Shown one piece after another: positions 9,056-19,300 of a stretch of DNA of 64,000 nucleotides (positions within the stretch are counted from its first letter, which is position 1; each line of letters begins with the position of its first letter). The notes below the pieces were generated by a model. The model saw only the letters and a list, made by a program, of their open reading frames with translations, was not told where the DNA came from and did no database searches. Source of the DNA: an uncultured Erysipelotrichaceae bacterium (GTDB lineage: Bacteria; Bacillota_I; Bacilli_A; Erysipelotrichales; Erysipelotrichaceae); the NCBI GenBank assembly GCA_946537255.1, contig CAMNFS010000005.1, positions 1 to 64,000 on the forward strand, in the 5' to 3' direction. Position numbers and translations under genes: made by a program.

Positions 9056-10657
9056 ATGGATCATATGAATGGAAAACAGTTCCGCGAAATGCTTGAAAGC
9101 GGCTGTAACAATCTGAATAACCACAAAAAAGAAGTGGATGCCCTGAATGTGTTCCCGGTGCCGGATGGTGATACCGGAACCAATATGTCTCTGACCTTTT
9201 CCAATGGGGTAACGGAGGTACGCAAAGCCGGAAGCGAGGCTCTGCCGATCGTTGCCAAGACGCTGAGCCGCGGTCTTCTGATGGGCGCAAGAGGAAACTC
9301 CGGCGTCATTACCTCCCAGATCTTCCGCGGGTTTTATCAGGCAGTCGGGGATCAGACAGAACTTGATGCGGCGTCCTTTTCGGCAGCGATGAAGAACGGC
9401 TCCAAGATGGCATACAAAGCCGTCATGCGCCCGGTTGAGGGAACGATTCTGACGGTTGTCAGAGAATCGTGTGATGCGGCGGATCAGTATGTACAGGAAC
9501 ATCCGGAAAGCACCATGAAGGATTATATGGATGCGCTGTGCGAAGCGGCGGATGCCAGTCTTTCCAAAACGCCGGATCTTCTGCCGATCCTTAAGGAGGC
9601 AAAGGTGGTTGACTCCGGCGGCTGCGGTCTGCTTCGGATTTTTGAGGGATTCCGTGCCTATCTTCACGGTACGCCGGTTTCTGAAAGTGAAGCCGGAGTA
9701 GCGGTTGAACGGCAGGCGGAAGAAAATGGATATCAGGTGGAATTCATTCTGAAGCTCTCTGAACACGGAGCCAACAAATTCCGGGAATCCAGATTCCGCG
9801 ACAGTCTCAGAGGTCTTGGGGATCACGCGACCGTCATGATCCGCGAAGATACGGTTAAGGTAAGAGTGAATACACTGAAGCCCGGTGACGCTTTGAATTA
9901 CGGACAGAGATACGGGGAATTTGAAAAGCTTCAGATCAGTCCTCTCAGCCAGACGCTTCCGGAATCCATTCTTGAGGAAAAGACGAATCCAAAGGATCTG
10001 GCGGAATATGGCATCATTACCGTCTGCGCAGGGGAAGGACTTGAAAAACTGTTCCGGGAATACCGGGCAGACGCAATCGTTTCCGGCGGTCAGACCATGA
10101 ATCCGAGTACCGAGGATTTTGTTCAGGCAATCAAATCCGTACAGGCTAGACATATCTTTATTCTTCCGAACAACTCCAATATCATCATGGCCGCCAAACA
10201 GGCCAGGGAGGTGACGGAGGACAAGGACATCATTGTTCTGGAGACAAAGAGTATTCCGCAGGGCCTTTCCGCATGTATCGTATTCAATCCGCAGGAATCC
10301 TGTGAGAACAATACCGCCGCGATGATGGAAGCAATCCGCGGCGTCAGGACCGGCCAGATCACCTATGCGATCAAGGATACCTCCGTGGATGGAACCGAAA
10401 TTCACGAGGGAGATTATATGGGCATATTCGACAAGGATATTGTTCTTACCAGCCGGAACATGCTGGATGCCGCAAAACAGCTCATTGACCGAATGGTTGA
10501 TGAGAACAGCGAAATCGTAACCCTGATCCAGGGCAAAGATGCCAGTGACGCGGATACGGAGGAACTGCAGAAATACATTGAAGCGTCCCATGAAGTGGAT
10601 GTGGATGTGGAAAAAGGCGGTCAGCCCGTATACAGCTTCATCATCGGCGTTGAATGA
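9056..10657 (+). CDS. fakA: DAK/DegV-type fatty acid kinase catalytic subunit-like (YloV/FakA family)
   Basis: LNVFPVPDGDTGTNMSLT, LMGARGNSGVITSQ DhaL-type motifs; 533 aa. Confidence 0.88.
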   Translation: MDHMNGKQFREMLESGCNNLNNHKKEVDALNVFPVPDGDTGTNMSLTFSNGVTEVRKAGSEALPIVAKTLSRGLLMGARGNSGVITSQIFRGFYQAVGDQTELDAASFSAAMKNGSKMAYKAVMRPVEGTILTVVRESCDAADQYVQEHPESTMKDYMDALCEAADASLSKTPDLLPILKEAKVVDSGGCGLLRIFEGFRAYLHGTPVSESEAGVAVERQAEENGYQVEFILKLSEHGANKFRESRFRDSLRGLGDHATVMIREDTVKVRVNTLKPGDALNYGQRYGEFEKLQISPLSQTLPESILEEKTNPKDLAEYGIITVCAGEGLEKLFREYRADAIVSGGQTMNPSTEDFVQAIKSVQARHIFILPNNSNIIMAAKQAREVTEDKDIIVLETKSIPQGLSACIVFNPQESCENNTAAMMEAIRGVRTGQITYAIKDTSVDGTEIHEGDYMGIFDKDIVLTSRNMLDAAKQLIDRMVDENSEIVTLIQGKDASDADTEELQKYIEASHEVDVDVEKGGQPVYSFIIGVE

Positions 10658-10665
10658 TCCTTACG

Positions 10666-10699
10666 ACCGGAGTCCAATCAGCGGATTCCGGTTTTTTTA
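10666..10699 (+). terminator. Rho-independent terminator
   Basis: ACCGGAGTCC-aatcagc-GGATTCCGGT followed by T-run. Confidence 0.85.
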
Positions 10700-10748
10700 T
10701 GGGATTTCGAAAGAACCCAACCCTTTCTGACGGTATATACTGTTAGGG

Positions 10749-12755
10749 ATGGAACTGAATGACAGGCGTCTTGGATTTACAAAACGCAGAATTGAACTGC
10801 TGAATTCCCTGGGCATTTTTTCTGTCGGGGATCTGCTTTCCTATTATCCGCTCCGTTATGATGTGCTCAATACCGAAGCGGTTTCTTCCTGGAAGGAAAA
10901 GGACAGAGTTACGTTTGAAGGGACCGTTGCGGGAAGGGTGAATTCCGTCTATGTGCATGGTCGGAACATGAGCCGTTTTGATGTCATGACACAGTCGGAA
11001 ATCATTCATATTACGATTTTCAACAGGCCCTGGGCAAAGTCCCTGAAGGACGGGGATCTCATAACAGTAACCGGAATCTGCAGCGGCAGAAACCGGGTAA
11101 CCGCTCTGTCCTACAGTACAAAACCGCTTGCGGAACAGAACGCTGTCACGCCGGTCTATTCGATCAAGGCCGGCATTCAGCAGCGTACGATACGCAGCAG
11201 TGTGGAAAAAGCACTTTCCGTCCTGGATGGTGAGATCGCGGATCTCATTCCGATCCGCTATCTTCGCAAATACCGGCTCTCAGGCCGCAAGGACGCGCTT
11301 TGCATGGTGCATTTTCCAAAGAATACAGAGGAGATCCGACAGGCGTACCGGACCCTGAAGTATGAAGAATTCCTGCGTTTTTTTACAGCTCTTGAGCTGA
11401 TGAAATCCAGTCAGAACGGAGGCTATAAGCAGCCACGGAATTTTGATCAGCGGAAAACAGAAAAACTGATTCAGAGCCTTCCGTTTGATCTGACCGCAGG
11501 ACAGAGAAAGGCACTGGGAGAAATCCTGAACGACATGGCGGACACAAAGCCGATGTACCGGCTGGTACAGGGAGATGTCGGATGCGGCAAAACCGCCGTA
11601 GCAGCGGTTGCCATGGCAGCCTGTGCGGATGCCGGCTATCAGGCCGCGCTTCTTGCGCCGACGGAAATACTTGCCCGCCAGCATGCCGCCTCGCTTCGCC
11701 AACTGCTGGGGGATCAATATCGGATCGGTGTTCTTTACAGCGGTGAGAGCAGTGAGGAAAAGGAAGCGGTGCTTCGCGGACTGCAGGAAGGTACGATTGA
11801 TATTGTGGCGGGAACGCATTCCCTGATTCAGGATGCTGTGACATTCCGACAGCTTGGTCTCGTTGTGGCGGATGAACAGCAGCGCTTTGGCGTCGAACAG
11901 CGGCGGGCTCTTCGGGAAAAAGGATATATGGTGGACTTTCTTCTGATGAGCGCTACTCCCATTCCCCGCACACTTGCCTCGGCTCTGTATGGGGATATGG
12001 ATATTTCCACCATCGAAACACTGCCATCCGGCCGCAAGCCGGTCACGACGGTTCTGATCAGGGAGAACAGCTTCCGCTCGGTTCTGAAGGATGTTCAGGC
12101 ACTTCTGAAGGAAGGGCATCAGCTGTATGTGATTACTGCCGCGATTGAAAAAAACGAGAATTATGATGCCCGGGCGGCTGGAGATGTGTGCGCGGTACTT
12201 TCCCGGCTTTTCCATCCGTATCATGTGGATCTTCTGCATGGGCGCATGAGCTCACAGGAAAAGGAAGCGGTCATGGAACGGTTTTCCCGCAATGAAATAC
12301 AGGTTCTGGTTTCCACTACGGTAGTGGAAGTCGGCATGAATGTGGTGAATGCGACGGGCATGATCATCTATGATGCCGACCGGTTCGGTCTCTCCCAGCT
12401 TCATCAGCTGCGCGGACGGGTTCAGCGCGGACAGGATCAGGGATACTGCTGGCTTCTTACCGGAAACAGGGATCCCGGCACGCTGGAGCGTCTGCAGGTT
12501 CTTGTGAATACTTCGGACGGGTTCGTGATTTCCATGGAAGATTTACGTCTTCGCGGGCCGGGTGATATACTTGGTAAAAGACAGAGCGGACTTCCGGAAT
12601 TTCTGATCGGCAATCTCGCGGAGGATACGGCGATCATGAATGCGGCCCGTTCAGATGCATATGAAATCATGACGGATCCGGATCATCCGGATTTTGCGGC
12701 ACTGCTGGATTCCGTCAGAGAAGCCAACCGCACGAATGCGGGTTATGCGGATTAG
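10749..12755 (+). CDS. recG: ATP-dependent DNA helicase RecG
   Basis: RLVQGDVGCGKTAVA Walker A, LLMSATPIPRTLA, QLHQLRGRVQRG. Confidence 0.95.
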   Translation: MELNDRRLGFTKRRIELLNSLGIFSVGDLLSYYPLRYDVLNTEAVSSWKEKDRVTFEGTVAGRVNSVYVHGRNMSRFDVMTQSEIIHITIFNRPWAKSLKDGDLITVTGICSGRNRVTALSYSTKPLAEQNAVTPVYSIKAGIQQRTIRSSVEKALSVLDGEIADLIPIRYLRKYRLSGRKDALCMVHFPKNTEEIRQAYRTLKYEEFLRFFTALELMKSSQNGGYKQPRNFDQRKTEKLIQSLPFDLTAGQRKALGEILNDMADTKPMYRLVQGDVGCGKTAVAAVAMAACADAGYQAALLAPTEILARQHAASLRQLLGDQYRIGVLYSGESSEEKEAVLRGLQEGTIDIVAGTHSLIQDAVTFRQLGLVVADEQQRFGVEQRRALREKGYMVDFLLMSATPIPRTLASALYGDMDISTIETLPSGRKPVTTVLIRENSFRSVLKDVQALLKEGHQLYVITAAIEKNENYDARAAGDVCAVLSRLFHPYHVDLLHGRMSSQEKEAVMERFSRNEIQVLVSTTVVEVGMNVVNATGMIIYDADRFGLSQLHQLRGRVQRGQDQGYCWLLTGNRDPGTLERLQVLVNTSDGFVISMEDLRLRGPGDILGKRQSGLPEFLIGNLAEDTAIMNAARSDAYEIMTDPDHPDFAALLDSVREANRTNAGYAD

Positions 12756-12769
12756 GGAGGTACTCGGAA

Positions 12770-13450
12770 ATGGACTGTTTGGAATGGCTCCATCAACGCG
12801 GAATCGATGTGGAAAAACCGGAACTGATCCGGCAGGCATTCATGCATTCCAGTTATGCCAATGAGCACCGGCGCTATCATGATAATGAACGTCTCGAATT
12901 CATGGGAGACGCCGTGCTGCAGCTGTGGTCCAGTACCCAGATCTATCCTCTGGAGCCGCCGCTTTCAGAAGGTGAAATGACGCGTCTGCGGGCGAGTCTT
13001 GTATGTGAAAAAGCCCTTGCCGGATATTCCCGCAGGATGGAACTCAACCAGTTTCTTCTGCTTGGCAGCGGCGAGGAAAAAACCGGCGGAAGGAACAAGG
13101 ACGCGATTATTGCCGATATGTTTGAAGCGTTTCTTGGCGCGGTATATCTCGATCAGGGAATGGATGCGGCGGATATTATTCTCCATGAGGCAATGGATCC
13201 GTATCTCCGTCATCCCCAGGCGCTGGATGAATTCAAGGATTACAAAACCCGCCTTCAGGAATATGTTCAGGCAGATCACCGCAACAGTGTAAAATATGTA
13301 CTGGTCAGTGAATCCGGTCCGGCAAATTCCCCGATCTTTACAATGAATGCAGTGGTGGATGACCTGGTTATGGGAACCGGGAGCGGATCCAGCAAAAAAA
13401 TCGCGGAACAGAACGCCGCCAGAAACGCGTTTGAAAAAATGGTCCGATAA
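12770..13450 (+). CDS. rnc: Ribonuclease III
   Basis: NERLEFMGDAVLQL signature; C-terminal dsRBD (GSGSSKKIAEQNAARNAFEKM). Confidence 0.95.
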   Translation: MDCLEWLHQRGIDVEKPELIRQAFMHSSYANEHRRYHDNERLEFMGDAVLQLWSSTQIYPLEPPLSEGEMTRLRASLVCEKALAGYSRRMELNQFLLLGSGEEKTGGRNKDAIIADMFEAFLGAVYLDQGMDAADIILHEAMDPYLRHPQALDEFKDYKTRLQEYVQADHRNSVKYVLVSESGPANSPIFTMNAVVDDLVMGTGSGSSKKIAEQNAARNAFEKMVR

Positions 13451-13464
13451 TACAGGAGGAAAAC

Positions 13465-14754
13465 ATGAAAATTGCAGAATGGAAACAGGCATTGACAGAA
13501 AACCGTCTGAACAGAACGCTTGCGTTTCTTTATGGGGAAGGACGGGTGGAACAGCAGAAGGAACGCTATCTGCGCGTACTGGAAGCGGCCAAGGCAAAGC
13601 TTCCGGATACGGATGTCCGTCTGTTTTCCGCGCCGGGCCGTACGGAGGTCGGCGGAAATCATACCGATCATCAGCTTGGCCGGGTGCTTGCGGCATCGAT
13701 TGACCTTGATGTTCTCTCCGTTACTGCTGAGACTTCGGATCATACGATCACATATGAAGCAGACGCCTTTGAGGTAAAGCCGGTTGATCTTTCCGATCTT
13801 GCGATTTCGGAAAGTGAAATCAATACAACAGAAGCTCTGATCCGCGGCATCGCCGCAAGATTTGTGGATCTTGGCTATCAGGTCGGCGGGTTTCACTGCT
13901 ACGCGGAATCCGATGTTCTGCCAGGCAGCGGCATGTCGAGCTCAGCCGCGTTTGAAATCCTGATCGCGGAAATTCTGAGTGTTCTCTACAACGATGGAAA
14001 GGTCAGTCCCGTGGAACAGGCGATGATCGGCCAGTATGCGGAGAATGTCTACTTCGGCAAGGCGAGCGGTCTCATGGATCAGATGGCTTGTTCAGTCGGC
14101 GGCTTTGTCACGATTGACTTCGCGGACAAGGACAACCCGGTTGTCAGAAACATTCCGTTTGAGCTGGACCGTCATGGCTATGCCCTGATTCTTACCGACT
14201 GCAAGCAGTCACACGCGGATCTTTCCGATGAGTATTCGCTTGTTCCTCAGGAGATGAAGGCAGCCGCACGCGTCATGGGGAAAGAAGTGCTTTCCGAATG
14301 CACCATGGAAATGCTGATGAAAAACGCTTCCGTAATCAGAGAAACCTGCGGTGACCGATCCTTCCTGCGGGCGTATCACTTCCTGAATGAAACCGATCGG
14401 GTAACGGAGGAAGTGGAGGCGCTTGAAAAGGAAACGATTCCTTCCTTCCTGAAGAAGATTATTGAAAGCGGACAAAGCAGCTTCATGTATCTTCAGAATG
14501 TCTATCCGCCCGCAGACCGCATGCATCAGTCACTTGCGGCAGGACTGGCGATCAGTGAGCATCTGCTTGGAGAAAACGGAGCGTGGCGGGTGCACGGCGG
14601 CGGCTTTGCCGGAACCATTCAGGCGTTTGTCCCGAATGAAATGGCGGCGCATTATATGGAAGAAATGGAAAAGGTATTCGGAAGTGATGCATGTTACCGG
14701 CTGAGAATCCGTTCGGTCGGCGGCTATGAAATAAAAGGAGAACTCGACAAATGA
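13465..14754 (+). CDS. galK: Galactokinase
   Basis: FSAPGRTEVGGNHTDHQLGRVLA, LPGSGMSSSAAFE, GHMP motifs. Confidence 0.93.
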   Translation: MKIAEWKQALTENRLNRTLAFLYGEGRVEQQKERYLRVLEAAKAKLPDTDVRLFSAPGRTEVGGNHTDHQLGRVLAASIDLDVLSVTAETSDHTITYEADAFEVKPVDLSDLAISESEINTTEALIRGIAARFVDLGYQVGGFHCYAESDVLPGSGMSSSAAFEILIAEILSVLYNDGKVSPVEQAMIGQYAENVYFGKASGLMDQMACSVGGFVTIDFADKDNPVVRNIPFELDRHGYALILTDCKQSHADLSDEYSLVPQEMKAAARVMGKEVLSECTMEMLMKNASVIRETCGDRSFLRAYHFLNETDRVTEEVEALEKETIPSFLKKIIESGQSSFMYLQNVYPPADRMHQSLAAGLAISEHLLGENGAWRVHGGGFAGTIQAFVPNEMAAHYMEEMEKVFGSDACYRLRIRSVGGYEIKGELDK

Positions 14755-16250
14755 TCAAAGATGGCAAAATCATGATCGGCAAGGCCGGTGAAAAAGAAAT
14801 CTGTCTCATTCCTTCGCAGCTGAACCGGCATGGCCTGATCGCCGGTGCCAGCGGAACCGGTAAAACCGTTACTCTGAAAGTGATTGCGGAATCTCTTTCC
14901 GAACTTGGTGTTCCGACACTGATTGCGGATATCAAGGGAGATCTCTCCGGCATGATCGTCACGGGCGATGCGGATGGGATTGCCGGCCGTCTGGAATCCA
15001 TGGGGATTACGGATTATGAAGTCCGCAAATATCCGGTTCATTTCTTTGATGTCTATCAGAATTACGGACATCCGGTAAGGGTAAAGATGCAGGATATGGG
15101 ACCGATGCTGCTGTCGCGCATCATGGGCCTGACCGAAACCCAGGAAGGCGTACTCAATATCATTTTCCGGGCAGCGGAAGATATGGATCTTGATATCATT
15201 GATCTCAAGGATCTGCAGGCAATGTGCACCTATGTAGGCGAGCATGCCAAGGACTATACGCTTCAGTATGGAAATGTCACCAAGCAGTCCATCGGAGCCA
15301 TTCAGCGCCGGCTGCTTCAGCTGGAAGAGCAGGGCGGAGATCTTTTCTTCGGCATGCCTTCTCTGAATATTGACGACTGGCTGGGGACCGAGGGAGGTCT
15401 TGGCATCATGAACATGCTGGAATGTGAAGTGCTCTTTCAGCATCCTCTGCTGTATTCCACTTTCCTGCTCTGGATGCTGAATGAACTTTACAACCGTCTT
15501 CCCGAAGTCGGTGACTGTGACAAACCGAAGATGGTCTTCTTCTTTGACGAGGCGCATCTTCTGTTTGATGACGCGCCGAAACAGCTGATGGACAAAATTG
15601 AGCAGACGGTCAAGCTGATCCGTTCGAAGGGCGTCGGTGTTTTCTTCTGCACCCAGAGTCCTTCGGATATTCCGAACTCTGTTCTTGCTCAGCTTTCCAA
15701 CCGCATTCAGCACAGTCTGCGGGCATACACGCCGGCGGAAATCAAAACCGTGAAACAGGCTGCGGAATCCTTCCGTCAGAATCCGGATCTCAATACGATT
15801 GAGACGATTACGAACATGAAGACCGGTACAGCTCTCGTATCCGTACTGGATGAAGAAGGGGCGCCGACCATGGTGGAAAAGACGAAGATTCTTCCTCCCC
15901 GTTCCAGTATGGCAATCGCTCCGGAAGAAGTCGTGAGACGTTATATTGAAAATGACAGTATCTATGGCAAGTATGAGAAATCCTTTGATCCGGATTCCGC
16001 TTATGAGGCAATGGATGGGATCCGCCGTCAGGAAGAAGAAGACAGGGCTATAATGGAAGAACAGAAGAAACAGGCCAAACTGGACGAGCAGCGGGCAAAG
16101 GAAGAAGCCCGGGCTCAGGCAAGAAAGGAAAAGCAGGAGAAGGAATGGTCAGACCGTCTGGCCAGAAAAGCCAAGAACAGACTGGAGAACGAGGCGCTGT
16201 CGATCGGAATCCGTTCTGCCAAAAAATTCCTTCAGGGGCTTCTGAAGTAA
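14751..16250 (+). CDS. HerA-like/DUF853 (YjgR-type) P-loop ATPase
   Basis: GLIAGASGTGKTVTLKVIAESLSELGVPTLIADIKGDLSG; VFFFDEAHLLFDDAP. Confidence 0.85.
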   Translation: MIKDGKIMIGKAGEKEICLIPSQLNRHGLIAGASGTGKTVTLKVIAESLSELGVPTLIADIKGDLSGMIVTGDADGIAGRLESMGITDYEVRKYPVHFFDVYQNYGHPVRVKMQDMGPMLLSRIMGLTETQEGVLNIIFRAAEDMDLDIIDLKDLQAMCTYVGEHAKDYTLQYGNVTKQSIGAIQRRLLQLEEQGGDLFFGMPSLNIDDWLGTEGGLGIMNMLECEVLFQHPLLYSTFLLWMLNELYNRLPEVGDCDKPKMVFFFDEAHLLFDDAPKQLMDKIEQTVKLIRSKGVGVFFCTQSPSDIPNSVLAQLSNRIQHSLRAYTPAEIKTVKQAAESFRQNPDLNTIETITNMKTGTALVSVLDEEGAPTMVEKTKILPPRSSMAIAPEEVVRRYIENDSIYGKYEKSFDPDSAYEAMDGIRRQEEEDRAIMEEQKKQAKLDEQRAKEEARAQARKEKQEKEWSDRLARKAKNRLENEALSIGIRSAKKFLQGLLK

Positions 16251-16258
16251 TCGGAACA

Positions 16259-16290
16259 GACAATGAGTCGGAATGACTCATTGTTTTCCT
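16259..16290 (+). terminator. Rho-independent terminator
   Basis: CAATGAGTC-ggaat-GACTCATTG followed by TTTT. Confidence 0.8.
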
Positions 16291-16344
16291 GAATGCAGAA
16301 ATGGTATTCTTCCTGTATTGTGATTGACAGACTGGGTTGTATCT

Positions 16345-19300
16345 ATGGGACTGAAACTTGGAACATTATTTGAAAAACTGCCGAATGAGACGCTGGTGCA
16401 TCTTTCTGATTATGAATTTGACCGCCTGTCCTTTTACCGGGCGAACAAAACCGTGAAGGGGATTCTTCACGCCCCGTCGCCTCTGAAGCATTCGGACTAT
16501 ACCGCGCTCTGTGACTGGCTGAGTCAGGCCGGTCAGTGTCAGTTTGATCTGTATGTCAGATCCGACACCTCCCAAATTGCGGAGAATGAACTGGAAAAGT
16601 ATTTTTCGCTGTCCGCACCGGAACCGCTGCAGCGTCTGCTTTCCCGCGCGTCGATCCGCTATGACGAAAAGAACATGGTCATTCTCTTTGTGTTTTCCGA
16701 TGAATCACAGTTGAAGGAAGCGCTTGACGATGAGAAACTCTTCCACGGGTTTCTTGAGCAGATCGGGCTTGGGGCTCTGAAGATCCGGATGGAGATCCTG
16801 GAACGGAATGCTCCGGAAGTGGAGACGGTCGTCCGCAGAGTCCAGACACAGGAAAAGCCGAAGGAAGAACCGAAGGAAAAGAAACGCTACGCGAGAGTAA
16901 AGCGGGAAGACTGGCCGAAGGTGAATCTTCATGATATCCGCGACCAGGCAGAGAATATCTGGTTTGAAGGCGAAGTATTTGCGGCGGATGAGATTGTGAC
17001 AAAATACGGCAAGACAATCCGCACGCTTTCCGTATATGACGGAACAGACGCAATCAATGTCAAATGCTTCGAAGGAAAGAACTTCACAAAGGAAGAACTG
17101 TCCGAACTGAAAGCCGGAAAGCAGTTCCGCATCTATGGATCGGTGATCTATGACACCTATGCCAAGGACTATGTGTGTCAGGCGGTTGCCTGTGAGATGG
17201 TGAACATGGAAGCGGATACGGACCCGTCTCAGGAGAAACGGGTAGAGCTGCACATGCATACCAACATGTCGGAAATGGATGGTGTATGTTCTGCTGAGGA
17301 AGTTGTGAAATATGCCTTCGGGCTGGGACATCCCGGCATCTGCATCACGGATCACGCGGACTGCCAGGGGTTTGTCAAAGCCTTCAATACCGCCAAAAGC
17401 CTGACCAAGGGGAGCGACAGATCCTTCAAGGTCGGACTGGGCTGTGAAATGAATATGGCGGAGGATCGGCTGACGATCGTACGCAATAAGACGGATGATC
17501 CCCTGAACAGCAGGACGTATATCTGTTTTGACCTGGAGACAACGGGACTTTCCTGCAATTATGACTCGATCATTGAATTCGGTGCCGTCAAAATCTGTGA
17601 CAATGTGGTCGTAGACAGAAGACAGCAGTTCATCCTGCCGCCGATTCCGATTCCGGCTGTCATTACCCGCAAGACCAATATCACTCCCCAGATGGTATCA
17701 GGCGCGCTTACCTTTGAGCAGGCCGCGGATGATCTTCTGGAGTGGATCGGGGATGCGGTGCTGGTTGCGCATAACGCGACCTTTGACTATCACTTCATGA
17801 ATGAGGAACTGCGCCGGATCGGGCGGCCGCCATTAACCAATCCGGTGATTGATACCCTTGACCTTTCAAGGGCTCTGCTGAAGGAGCGCCGTTATTATCG
17901 TCTTGGCAACGTTGCCAATTTCTATCACATCACGTATGACGAAGAGGTGGCGCACCGGGCGGACTATGATGCCGAGGTTCTTTCCTCTGTTTTCATGGCA
18001 CTGCTTCACGATGCCGAAAAAAGAGGGGCTCATACGCTTTCACAGCTGGATGACGTGCAGGATGAAGACGCGTACACGAAGGTCAGAAGAAGCCATATTA
18101 CCGTACTGGCAAAGGATCAGAAAGGCCTCAAGCGTCTGTATGAGATGATCACGGAATCCTGTACGAATACGCTTGTTGTCATGAGCAAGTCCGGCAAAGA
18201 GGGCGGTGCCGCCGAACCGAGGGTGAAACGCTCCGAGGTCAGCAGGGACCGCAGTCATCTTCTGATCGGATCATCCTGTCTCAACAATGAAATCTTTGAG
18301 CTGGCGTGCAATGGAGATGATGAGCGGCTTCTCAAAGCCATGCAGTGGTATGACTATATTGAAATACAGCCGCCTGGAAACTATTCCACCGAAGTGGTGC
18401 TTGGATCCATTCCTTCCATGGATCGGGTCCGGGAAGTTCTGAAGCGGATCATCGCGATGGCCCGCAAGGCCGGAAAGCCGGTCTGCGCCACTTCCGATGC
18501 CCATTACTGCAAACCATCCCAGAAGATATTCCGGGATGTCTATATCATGTCGCAGGGAGTCGGCGGGGTAACACATCCGCTGTATATCCGGGACAATGAA
18601 CTGCGCCAGCGCACAAAGAATCCTGACCAGCATATCCGCCTGACGGAGGAAATGAAGGAATGCTTTGCCTTTCTGAACGATGACGCTCTGGTCCATGAAA
18701 TTGTCATCGAAAACCCCCTGAAGATATTCGGAATGCTTGATGAGATCCGTCCGGTTCCGAGCGGTACCTTTCCGCCGGTTATTGAAGGCTCGGATGACAA
18801 GCTCAGGGAAATCTGCCACGCGACAGAGAAACGGATGTATGAATTCGAAGGCAAGGTGCCGGAGATTGTCAGTGAGCGGCTGAACCAGGAACTTGACAAT
18901 ATCATCCGCAACGGCTTCGGCGTGCACTACTATATTGCTCATCTGCTTGTCAAACGTTCCAATGATGATGGCTATGTTGTCGGCAGCCGGGGATCGGTCG
19001 GCTCAAGCTTTACCGCGACGATGTCCGGAATTACGGAGGTGAATCCCCTGCCGCCGCATTATCTCTGCCCGCAGTGTCACTACAGTGAATTCATCAGTTC
19101 CATTCAGTGCGCGAGCGGATTTGATCTGCCGGATCGGACGTGTCCGCATTGCGGCCATGTGATGCGCGGAAACGGGCATAATATCCCGTTCCAGACATTC
19201 CTTGGCTTCAACGCCGACAAGACACCGGATATTGATCTGAACTTTTCCAATGAATACCAGGCAAGAGCGCATGCGTTCATCAAGGAAGTATTCGGAGAGA

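Noticed and set aside
9017-10591. 524-aa - strand ORF antisense to the fakA-type gene
   Set aside because: The + strand encodes a clear DhaL/DAK protein; the antisense product has no recognisable family pattern.
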